Source of the DNA: Paracoccaceae bacterium
Lineage (GTDB): Bacteria > Pseudomonadota > Alphaproteobacteria > Rhodobacterales > Rhodobacteraceae
Direction: 5' to 3'
Length of the DNA stretch: 64,000 nt
Assembly: GCA_030750975.1 (NCBI GenBank)
Contig: JASMHC010000015.1
Location: 62,001 to 126,000, forward strand
Below the pieces are notes generated by a model, which did not search any database, was not told the origin of the DNA, and worked only from the letters and a program-made list of their open reading frames with translations. Both the position numbers and the translations under genes were made by a program. This document shows, piece after piece, positions 28,265-35,045 of the stretch. Numbering within the stretch: the first letter of the stretch is position 1; each line of letters begins with the position of its first letter.

Positions 28265-28293
28265 TGTGACCGGATTGCATCATTTTGGTCACA
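28265..28293. promoter_or_regulatory. Inverted repeat in the porin/YggS divergent promoter region
   Basis: TGTGACC (28265-28271), 15 bases, GGTCACA (28287-28293). It sits 111-139 bases upstream of the porin start and 79-107 upstream of the YggS-family gene. Position and symmetry fit an operator for either promoter, but the protein is unknown. Confidence 0.4.
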
Positions 28294-28371
28294 CCGCTTT
28301 GGGCTGACATCGGCAAAAACCTGCCTTAGAAGCCAATTCAGTGCCTTTTCAGCGAATTACAGGAGACCACA

Positions 28372-29025
28372 ATGGCGTTGCAAGAGATCAGGGACCGTAT
28401 TTCCAAAGCCTGTGATTCCTCGGGCCGGGCGGCTGAGTCGGTTCAGCTGATCGCGGTATCCAAGCTTCAGCCCGACAGCCGGGTCGAGGCGGTTCTTGAA
28501 GAAGGTCACAGGGTCTTTGGCGAGAATCGCGTGCAAGAGGCGGCGGGCAAATGGCCGGCTTTCCGGCAGCGCTATGACGGGGTGAAGCTGCATTTGCTGG
28601 GGCCGCTGCAATCCAACAAGGCGCGTCAGGCGTTTGAGTTGTTCGATGTGATCCACTCGGTCGACCGTCCGAAGATCGCCAAAGCCATTGCGCGGCTGGC
28701 GGATGAGATGGGCCATTGCCCGAACCTTTTCGTGCAGGTGAACACCGGCGAGGAACCGCAGAAAGCGGGTGTGATGCCGGACGATCTGGACGGTTTCGTG
28801 GCCGAGTGCCGCGCCCTGGGTTTGCCGGTGATCGGCTTGATGTGCATCCCGCCGGTGGATGAAGAACCGTCCTTGCATTTCGCGTTGCTGGCCAAGATGG
28901 CCAAGCGCAACGGGCTTGAGGGCCTGTCGATGGGCATGTCCGGTGACTTTGAAAAAGCGGTGGCGCAGGGGGCGACCCATGTAAGGGTCGGCAGCGCCAT
29001 TTTCGGAGCGCGGGATTATTCTTAG
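28372..29025 (+). CDS. YggS/PLPBP-family PLP homeostasis protein
   Basis: 217 residues. Single-domain alanine-racemase-like barrel that binds pyridoxal phosphate and controls PLP supply and amino-acid homeostasis; no catalytic reaction is known. The PLP lysine is in LIAVSKLQPD near residue 29; FGENRVQEA, HLLGPLQSNK and SMGMSGDFEKAV are family landmarks. It is shorter than E. coli YggS by the N-terminal segment. Convergent with ribA across a 43-base gap. Confidence 0.93.
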   Translation: MALQEIRDRISKACDSSGRAAESVQLIAVSKLQPDSRVEAVLEEGHRVFGENRVQEAAGKWPAFRQRYDGVKLHLLGPLQSNKARQAFELFDVIHSVDRPKIAKAIARLADEMGHCPNLFVQVNTGEEPQKAGVMPDDLDGFVAECRALGLPVIGLMCIPPVDEEPSLHFALLAKMAKRNGLEGLSMGMSGDFEKAVAQGATHVRVGSAIFGARDYS

Positions 29026-29068
29026 ATCTTGTGGCCCCGGATCAGGTTCGGGGCGGGCCATATAATGA

Positions 29069-30160
29069 CTACAACAAATGGCCCGACTTCGCGGCCTTGG
29101 TGGCAAGGTAGCCTTCGTTATGGGCATTCTCACCAACCTTCAGCGCCACCCGTTCGGTGACTGACACGCCGGTCTGCTCCATCATCTCGATCTTGCGGGG
29201 GTTGTTGGTCAGCAGGCGGACCGAGGAAAACCCCATGTCCTTCAGGATATGGCTGCCGATCCTGAAATCGCGCTCGTCATCTTCAAACCCCAGACGGTGG
29301 TTGGCTTCTACCGTGTCGAAACCCTGATCCTGCAAGGAATAGGCCCGCATCTTGTTGGCAAGCCCGATCCCGCGCCCTTCCTGATTGAGATACAGCAGGA
29401 CACCTGCGCCTTCCTCGCCCATCTGGGCCAGAGCACCGCGCAGTTGCGGGCCGCAATCGCATTTCAGACTGCCAAGCACGTCCCCTGTGAAACAGGCCGA
29501 ATGCAGGCGGGCCAGAACCGGCTTGTCCCGATCCGGGCGGCCGATTTCGATGGCATAATGTTCCTCGCCCCCGTCTTCGGGGCGGAAAATATGCAGGCGC
29601 CCGGCCTCGGACGCCACCATGGGAAGGCGGGCGGAGACAACGGGCGACAAGGATGATGTCTGCGCGATCACAGGCCCGGCCAGAGCGGCGGGGATCACTG
29701 TCAGGTCATGGCGGGCCGCGAAATCCAGCGGCTTTTCAAGATCAACCGACAGCACCGAGGGCAGCAGCCGCGCCGATTTAACCAGCAGGATTGCCAGACG
29801 CACCAAAGCCGCATCTCCGCCCCGCGCGGTATTGAACGGGCCTTTCATCGGATTGTGCAAATCACTTGCCGGATCTGCCACGCCGCTGATCCAGTCTGGC
29901 CCAACCTCGGCCGGCAGGACGATTCGCGCCACATCACCGTCATAGGCGCGGGCTTTCAGCGTTTCCGCCCGGCGCGAGGTGATGGTCATCACAGGCTGGC
30001 CCGGCAGGTTGCGAAGTTCATTCAGACGGCCCGCCGTCAGGGTTTCGGCGGCCAAAACCAGCGCCCCTTTGCCCGCGCCGGTCAAAACCACCGGCACGCC
30101 CATACGCAAATCAGCCCGCGCCCGGGCGATGCGTTCGGTTATATCGGGGGTGAATGCCAT
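29069..30160 (-). CDS. ribA: GTP cyclohydrolase II with degenerate N-terminal domain
   Basis: 363 residues. The C-terminal 200 residues are GTP cyclohydrolase II, the first committed riboflavin step: zinc ligands C-x10-C-x-C in CFTGDVLGSLKCDCGPQ, then LNQEGRGIGLANK and TNNPRKIEMM. The N-terminal 150 residues look like a decayed RibB domain, without the acidic cluster expected of DHBP synthase, as in other alphaproteobacterial RibA proteins. I see no FMN riboswitch in the 265 bases upstream; instead a perfect 17-bp palindrome lies 48-64 bases before the start. Confidence 0.93.
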   Translation of the reverse strand: MAFTPDITERIARARADLRMGVPVVLTGAGKGALVLAAETLTAGRLNELRNLPGQPVMTITSRRAETLKARAYDGDVARIVLPAEVGPDWISGVADPASDLHNPMKGPFNTARGGDAALVRLAILLVKSARLLPSVLSVDLEKPLDFAARHDLTVIPAALAGPVIAQTSSLSPVVSARLPMVASEAGRLHIFRPEDGGEEHYAIEIGRPDRDKPVLARLHSACFTGDVLGSLKCDCGPQLRGALAQMGEEGAGVLLYLNQEGRGIGLANKMRAYSLQDQGFDTVEANHRLGFEDDERDFRIGSHILKDMGFSSVRLLTNNPRKIEMMEQTGVSVTERVALKVGENAHNEGYLATKAAKSGHLL

Positions 30161-30207
30161 CTGTGTTCCGTTTCAGTCAAAGCCAGCCAATTAGGCGTTT
30201 CGCACTT

Positions 30208-30224
30208 TTGTTGTGACACAACAA
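30208..30224. promoter_or_regulatory. Perfect palindrome between ribA and the response regulator
   Basis: TTGTTGTGACACAACAA: 8-bp arms around a single A, extended outward imperfectly to about CGCACTTT...AAGTGGCG. It lies 48-64 bases upstream of ribA, where an operator overlapping the promoter would be, and 202 bases before the response regulator start. Confidence 0.5.
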
Positions 30225-30425
30225 AGTGGCGAACCCTATGGATCTGCTTTGTGTTTCAAAATCAACTTCGCGACTTGAGTTAATCTCGAAACGCTTTAGC
30301 CACAACTGTCACAAATTGAAACATTTCCCTTGCGCTCGACACGTCCGCGTGAGGCAATTGCAGCAATTCTTGTCATTTCCCGGCAATGCCCCAATTGCTG
30401 AACAGGAAGAAAAGGAGGGCATTTC

Positions 30426-31112
30426 ATGGCTCAGGTAAAGAAAATCCTTTTGGTCGATGACGACGACGACCTGCGCGAGGCCCTTGGCGAGCAGTTGATG
30501 CTGTCCGAGGAATTCGACGTCTTCGAAGCCGGCGGCGCTTCGGACGGGTTGCAAAAGACCAAGGAAGGCATATTCGACCTGATCATTCTTGACGTGGGCC
30601 TTCCCGATATGGACGGGCGCGAGCTTTGTGCCCTGATGCGCAAGAACGGGGTCAAATCGCCGATACTGATGCTGACGGGGCACGATACAGATGCCGACAC
30701 CATTCTGGGCCTGAACTCAGGGGCGAATGATTATGTGACCAAACCGTTCAAATTTCCGGTCCTTCTGGCCCGCATCCGTGCCCAGCTACGTCAGCACGAG
30801 CAATCGGAAGACGCGATTTTCCAGCTTGGGCCTTATAGTTTCAAACCGGCCACCAAAATGCTTGTGACCGAGGATGACCGCAAAATTCGATTGACCGAGA
30901 AAGAGGCAAACATCCTGAAATTCCTTTATCGCAGTCAGGAAGCGGTCGTGCCCAGAGACGTGCTTTTGCACGAGGTTTGGGGCTATAATGCCGGTGTCAC
31001 CACCCATACACTCGAGACGCATATCTACCGGCTTCGACAAAAAATTGAACCAGAACCGTCAAATGCGCGCCTTCTTGTGACCGAATCCGGCGGGTATCGT
31101 TTGAATGCGTAG
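30426..31112 (+). CDS. OmpR-family response regulator
   Basis: 228 residues. N-terminal receiver domain with the acidic pocket DDDDD (residues 11-15), phospho-acceptor Asp56 in LIILDVGLPDMDG and Lys in VTKPFKFP; C-terminal winged-helix DNA-binding domain (TEKEANILKFLYRSQEAVV, THTLETHIYRLRQKIE). It has no adjacent histidine kinase, so it is an orphan in this window. AAAAGGAGG lies just ahead of the ATG, and the 5' leader could be up to about 200 bases. Confidence 0.93.
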   Translation: MAQVKKILLVDDDDDLREALGEQLMLSEEFDVFEAGGASDGLQKTKEGIFDLIILDVGLPDMDGRELCALMRKNGVKSPILMLTGHDTDADTILGLNSGANDYVTKPFKFPVLLARIRAQLRQHEQSEDAIFQLGPYSFKPATKMLVTEDDRKIRLTEKEANILKFLYRSQEAVVPRDVLLHEVWGYNAGVTTHTLETHIYRLRQKIEPEPSNARLLVTESGGYRLNA

Positions 31113-31186
31113 GGTGTCCCGCCTTATACCTGAGACAGGGATCAGGCGGAACGCATTAATTATTTCGTAAGTTTGATATGCATCAA

Positions 31187-31214
31187 TTGAAACGGACGAG
31201 ATGATTGCTATGTG
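31187..31214 (+). promoter_or_regulatory. Candidate sigma-70 promoter for an sRNA
   Basis: TTGAAA (31187-31192), 16-base spacer, TATGTG (31209-31214). The predicted start at about 31221 falls exactly on the first base of a hairpin, which supports it. Confidence 0.45.
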
Positions 31215-31220
31215 AAGATT

Positions 31221-31318
31221 GTCAGGGTCCCCTGACTTAAACCAGTTCCCGACGCATATCCGGGTTATGATATGCACCTCCCTGTTGGACTGACCCGGGC
31301 ATTGCCCGGGTCTTTTTT
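31221..31318 (+). ncRNA. Candidate structured small RNA ending in a strong terminator
   Basis: About 98 nt. Hairpin 1: GTCAGG/CCTGAC (31221-31236, 4-nt loop). Hairpin 2: GCATATC/GATATGC (31254-31275, 8-nt loop). A single-stranded ACCTCCCTGTTGG (31276-31288) follows, complementary to Shine-Dalgarno sequences, then the GC-rich terminator hairpin. A promoter-like sequence precedes it. The layout (hairpins, an exposed CCUCCC, terminator) recalls CcsR/cuckoo-type and suhB-type sRNAs of alphaproteobacteria, but I cannot assign it to a family. Alternatively the segment is only the 3' UTR of the response regulator. Confidence 0.5.
31292..31318 (+). terminator. Rho-independent terminator
   Basis: GACCCGGGC/GCCCGGGTC, perfect 9-bp stem with ATT loop, followed by TTTTTT. 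It ends the sRNA candidate and/or the response regulator transcript. Confidence 0.9.
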
Positions 31319-31359
31319 CGGGGGGGCGGCCGCGGAATACCGGGACCGGGCGTTGCGCC

Positions 31360-31644
31360 TTAATATTCGTTTATGTCCCCGTCATAGGGATCATCCTTGC
31401 TGCTGCGGTTTTTGAAGACCCAGCGCATCACGATCCAGCTAAGACCGGACAGTACGACCCAGATCGCTGTCAATGTGGGCAGGCCCAGCGTGTCGAACGT
31501 AAACACCCAAATCAACCCCGCAAGCAGGATCGCCCCAACCCCAAAGCCCAGCGCAATTGTCGAAGGAAGCAGGATTTCAGCCGCTGCCAGAACGATGCCG
31601 ATGACCAGCCAGTTAACAGGGTTATAGAAATCGAAGAAATTCAT
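31360..31644 (-). CDS. Short NfeD-like membrane protein
   Basis: 94 residues with three or four hydrophobic stretches (about 10-25, 28-48, 53-72), like the membrane part of NfeD1b proteins; the terminal OB-fold domain is absent. The C-terminal tail is acidic. It lies 3 bases after the SPFH gene. NfeD/SPFH pairs form membrane microdomain assemblies related to QmcA/YbbK-YbbL. Confidence 0.8.
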   Translation of the reverse strand: MNFFDFYNPVNWLVIGIVLAAAEILLPSTIALGFGVGAILLAGLIWVFTFDTLGLPTLTAIWVVLSGLSWIVMRWVFKNRSSKDDPYDGDINEY

Positions 31645-31647
31645 GTC

Positions 31648-32526
31648 TTACCCCTTTTTGAACATCCCGAACGCATTCGAGAAAGCCTCAATCGCCGAAG
31701 TGGGCACCACGATGGTTTGGTTCCCCTGCCCCTCGGAGATCGCAGTCAGCGCCTCAACCTGTTTTAGCGCCACCTGAAACTGTGCGGCCTCGATGCCATG
31801 GGCGTGGATCGACTGGCCCACGGTTTGGTTTGCATAAGCCTCGGCATCGGCTTGAATGCGTCTGGCTTGCGCTTCTTTTTCGGCGGCGTAAAGATCAGCA
31901 TCGGCCTGAAGTTCCACGGCGCGTTTCTTGCCCTCGGCTTCGGTGACAGCGGCCCGGCGCGCACGTTCCGCGTTAAGCTGCTGAAGCATCGCGTCGCGTG
32001 TTGCCTGATCCAGGTTTACATCCAGAATTTCCGCGCGGGTCACTTCGATCCCCCATGCTTCAACCGCGTCTTCGATCGAATCTTTGATCCGCAAAATAAG
32101 CTGGGACCTGTTGGACTGCACCTCATCAAGTTCCAGCTTGCCGACCTCGGAACGTACAATGCCTGCAACCGTGGTCGAGATTGCGCCATCAATTTCGCGA
32201 ATCCGGTAAACCGTCTTTTCCGGGGACAGAACGCGGTAAAAGACAGAGGTTTCAAGCTCGACCAGAACGTTGTCGGCTGTGATTGCATCCTGCGTGGCAT
32301 TGGGCAACTGGCGCTCAAGAATTGTCACCTTGTGGGCAACGCCATCGATAAACGGAATGATGATATTGATGCCTGGCCCCAATACGCGGCGGAATTTTCC
32401 AAAGCGTTCAACGACCCATTTGTCGGCCTGTGGAACAATCCGCAATCCTTTGAAGATTGTCAGAAGTACCAGCAGAACAATTGCCAGAGGTAAAAAAAGT
32501 TCGGTCGGGAAATCGGAAACGGTCAT
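31648..32526 (-). CDS. SPFH/band 7 (stomatin-like, QmcA-type) protein
   Basis: 292 residues. One N-terminal membrane helix (about residues 10-26), then the SPFH domain (VVERFGKFRRVLGPGINIIIPFID) and a long Ala/Glu/Gln-rich coiled coil (about 180-250) with a conserved C-terminal end (VVPTSAIEAFSNAFG). Such proteins oligomerise into membrane cages that control FtsH-type proteolysis or lipid microdomains. It pairs with the NfeD-like gene downstream and is divergent from xthA. Confidence 0.92.
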   Translation of the reverse strand: MTVSDFPTELFLPLAIVLLVLLTIFKGLRIVPQADKWVVERFGKFRRVLGPGINIIIPFIDGVAHKVTILERQLPNATQDAITADNVLVELETSVFYRVLSPEKTVYRIREIDGAISTTVAGIVRSEVGKLELDEVQSNRSQLILRIKDSIEDAVEAWGIEVTRAEILDVNLDQATRDAMLQQLNAERARRAAVTEAEGKKRAVELQADADLYAAEKEAQARRIQADAEAYANQTVGQSIHAHGIEAAQFQVALKQVEALTAISEGQGNQTIVVPTSAIEAFSNAFGMFKKG

Positions 32527-32654
32527 TTGGTGTCCTTGGGAACGTCAATATAATGCGCATGTTATTTCACACAACGTATAGGCTTCGCAAACATGAATGG
32601 TTGAGCAAGGCGCCGATTTATGGTTCTGATGAGCGCCCAAACGCAGGAGCCACC

Positions 32655-33443
32655 ATGCCTTTCACCCTTGCCACCTGGAACATCAATTCGGTTCGTTTAC
32701 GGGCACCGATTGTCGAGAAGCTGATGGTCGAGCATGCGCCGGATATTCTGTGTCTTCAGGAATGCAAAAGCCCTGTCGACAAGATCCCGGTCGAGCGGTT
32801 TCAGGCGCTTGGCTACACCCACATGGTGGCCCGTGGGCAGAAGGGGTATAACGGCGTTGCGATATTCTCGAAACTGCCGATCAGGGATGTGGGCGACAAG
32901 GATTTCGCCAGTCTCGGCCATGCCCGGCACGTGGCGGGGCAGTTGGAAGACGGCACGGTCATTCACAACTTCTATGTGCCTGCGGGCGGGGACAAGCCGG
33001 ACCGCGAGGTGAACGAGAAATTTGGCCAGAAGCTGGATTACCTGACCGGAATGCGCGATTGGTTCCACGCCGAGACGCCCGAAAAATCCATTCTGGTCGG
33101 GGATCTGAATATCGCCCCGCGCGAGGATGACGTGTGGTCGCATAAACAGCTTCTCAAGGTCGTCAGCCACACCCCGATCGAGGTTGAGCATTTGGCCCAA
33201 ACTCAGGATGCCGGTACCTGGGTGGACATCACGCGCCAGGACATCCCCGAAGGCCAGCTATACAGCTGGTGGTCCTATCGCGCCAGGGATTGGAGCGCCG
33301 CCGATAAGGGGCGGCGGCTTGATCACATCTGGGCCACGCCCGATATCTCGAACGGTGGTCATTCCAGCCGCGTGCTGCGCGAGGTGCGCGGATGGGAGCA
33401 ACCCAGCGACCATGCGCCGGTTTTTGCATGCTTTGATCACTAA
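32655..33443 (+). CDS. xthA: Exodeoxyribonuclease III
   Basis: 262 residues. AP endonuclease / 3'-phosphatase of base-excision repair. EEP-fold motifs: TWNINSVRLR, LQECKSPVDKIP (metal Glu), HNFYVPAGGD, VGDLNIAPREDD (catalytic Asp/Asn), RLDHIWATP and SDHAPVFA (catalytic His). ATG 32655 is chosen because translation then begins directly with the first strand (PFTLATWNIN); the longer upstream frame has no support. Confidence 0.94.
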   Translation: MPFTLATWNINSVRLRAPIVEKLMVEHAPDILCLQECKSPVDKIPVERFQALGYTHMVARGQKGYNGVAIFSKLPIRDVGDKDFASLGHARHVAGQLEDGTVIHNFYVPAGGDKPDREVNEKFGQKLDYLTGMRDWFHAETPEKSILVGDLNIAPREDDVWSHKQLLKVVSHTPIEVEHLAQTQDAGTWVDITRQDIPEGQLYSWWSYRARDWSAADKGRRLDHIWATPDISNGGHSSRVLREVRGWEQPSDHAPVFACFDH

Positions 33444-33601
33444 AGCGCTTTTGACGTCAGCAGATGCGTCCGATTCACCTCGGAACCCCCTAAAATTCGA
33501 TAGTTTAGCCCGGTTTGCGCCCTGATTGCGCCTCGGGTTGCCCTTCCTTGTTTCCAAAGCTGGCCTGACGGGTGGGCCTGTGCAGATCGAAGGAGACAAC
33601 C

Positions 33602-33730
33602 ATGCGACCGGCAATCGAGAAAATCCAAACCAATCCGGCCCTGATCCAAGAACCGGGCCTGTTGCGACTGCTGCGCGAGCTAAGTGAAAGCAGCCTTTGG
33701 TCGGCACCAAAACGTCGTTTGCGCAACTGA
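33602..33730 (+). CDS. Small protein, 42 residues, unknown
   Basis: ATG 33602 follows a strong Shine-Dalgarno (GAAGGAGA, 5-12 bases upstream) and opens a 42-codon frame with GC-rich third positions. The peptide starts MRPAIEKIQTNPALIQEPG, has an amphipathic Leu-rich centre (LLRLLRELSES) and a basic end (APKRRLRN). No homology is recognised. It is followed 71 bases later by the thiolase and could be a leader peptide or an independent small protein. Confidence 0.5.
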   Translation: MRPAIEKIQTNPALIQEPGLLRLLRELSESSLWSAPKRRLRN

Positions 33731-33801
33731 CGAAACGTCCCGGTGGTGAATTCCGCGATTGTCGATAGGCTGCACGCAAATCGACAAAGCAGGAGAATCC
33801 C

Positions 33802-34977
33802 ATGGAAGATATCGTCATTCTGTCCGGTGCGCGTACCGCAATCGGCACATTCGGCGGTGCGCTGGCCAACACCGCCCCGATTGATCTGGGGGCCACCGCC
33901 GCCCGGGCCGCGCTGGAACGTGCCGGGGTTGAGGGGGGCCAGATCGGCCATGTGACCTTTGGCCATGTGATCAATACCGAACCGCGCGACATGTATCTGT
34001 CGCGGGTTGCGGCGATGAATGCCGGCATTCCCGACACCACCCCGGCCATGAACGTGAACCGCCTGTGCGGATCGGGGCTTCAGGCGATTGTGTCGTCCAT
34101 GCAATCGCTGATGCTGGGCGATGCCGATTTCGCATTGGCAGGCGGTGCCGAAAACATGAGCCGCTCGCCCTATATCATCCAGTCCCAGCGCTGGGGGCAG
34201 AAAATGGGCGATGTGAAAACGCTGGACATGATGCTGGGTGCGCTGAACTGCCCGTTTGGCACCGGCCATATGGGGGTGACGGCTGAAAATGTCGCCGCCG
34301 AGCATGACATCACCCGCGAAGCGCAGGATGCCTTTGCCCTAAGCAGCCAGACCCGCGCGGCGGCGGCAATCGAAGCGGGCTATTTCGACGAGCAGATCAC
34401 GCCCGTTCAGGTCAAGGTAAAACGCGACATGGTGGATTTCACCCGCGATGAACACCCCAAGGCCACCACGTCCGAGGCGCTGGCCGGCCTGCGCACCGTG
34501 TTCCAGAAAGACGGCACGGTGACGGCTGGCAATGCGTCCGGCATCAACGATGGTGCGGGGGCGGTTGTGCTGGCCCGCGCCTCGGCAGCGGAAAGCGCGG
34601 GATTGAAGCCGCGCGCGCGCATTCTTGGCTATGCCCATGCCGGTGTGCGCCCCGAGGTAATGGGGATCGGCCCCGTCCCGGCGGTCGAATCGCTTTTGAA
34701 ACGCATCGACATGACCGCTGATCAGTTCGATGTGATCGAATCGAACGAAGCCTTCGCCGCGCAGGCGCTGGCGGTCAGCAAAGGGCTGGGGCTTGATCCG
34801 GCCAGGGTCAACCCGAATGGCGGCGCCATCGCGCTGGGTCATCCGGTCGGTGCGACCGGTGCGATCATCACCGTGAAGGCGCTTTACGAATTGGAACGGA
34901 TTCAGGGCCGTTTCGGCCTGATCACCATGTGTATCGGCGGTGGTCAGGGTATCGCCATCGCAATCGAACGTCTGTGA
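33802..34977 (+). CDS. Acetyl-CoA acetyltransferase (thiolase)
   Basis: 391 residues, thiolase family, condensing two acetyl-CoA to acetoacetyl-CoA or cleaving 3-ketoacyl-CoA. The nucleophile Cys is in NRLCGSGLQAIVS near residue 90; the active-site His lies in NPNGGAIALGHPVGATGA and the second Cys in MCIGGGQG. Sequence is consistent with biosynthetic (PhaA/AtoB-like) thiolases. No phaB or other ketoacyl-CoA enzyme is adjacent, so the pathway is uncertain. The histidine kinase starts 68 bases downstream. Confidence 0.93.
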   Translation: MEDIVILSGARTAIGTFGGALANTAPIDLGATAARAALERAGVEGGQIGHVTFGHVINTEPRDMYLSRVAAMNAGIPDTTPAMNVNRLCGSGLQAIVSSMQSLMLGDADFALAGGAENMSRSPYIIQSQRWGQKMGDVKTLDMMLGALNCPFGTGHMGVTAENVAAEHDITREAQDAFALSSQTRAAAAIEAGYFDEQITPVQVKVKRDMVDFTRDEHPKATTSEALAGLRTVFQKDGTVTAGNASGINDGAGAVVLARASAAESAGLKPRARILGYAHAGVRPEVMGIGPVPAVESLLKRIDMTADQFDVIESNEAFAAQALAVSKGLGLDPARVNPNGGAIALGHPVGATGAIITVKALYELERIQGRFGLITMCIGGGQGIAIAIERL

Positions 34978-35003
34978 CGCGATAAGCAAAATCTAAACCA
35001 GAT

Positions 35004-35039
35004 CCCCTTATGCCCGAAATACCACTTTGGCATAAGGGG
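35004..35039 (+). promoter_or_regulatory. Hairpin covering the histidine kinase ribosome binding site
   Basis: CCCCTTATGCC (35004-35014) and GGCATAAGGGG (35029-35039) form a perfect 11-bp stem with a 14-base loop. The right arm contains the AAGGGG that is the Shine-Dalgarno for ATG 35046, so the folded RNA would hide it. There is no T-run, which argues against a terminator for the thiolase gene. Confidence 0.55.
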
Positions 35040-35045
35040 TCCCTC

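Noticed and set aside
30226-30438. 70-residue frame before the response regulator
   Set aside because: No ribosome binding site, low-complexity Cys/His/Arg composition, and it overlaps the regulator start out of frame.
33444-33600. tRNA-like or fragmentary gene after xthA
   Set aside because: Short complementary bits (GACG/CGTC) and a stretch like a tRNA T-arm were noted, but no cloverleaf can be completed; left as intergenic.
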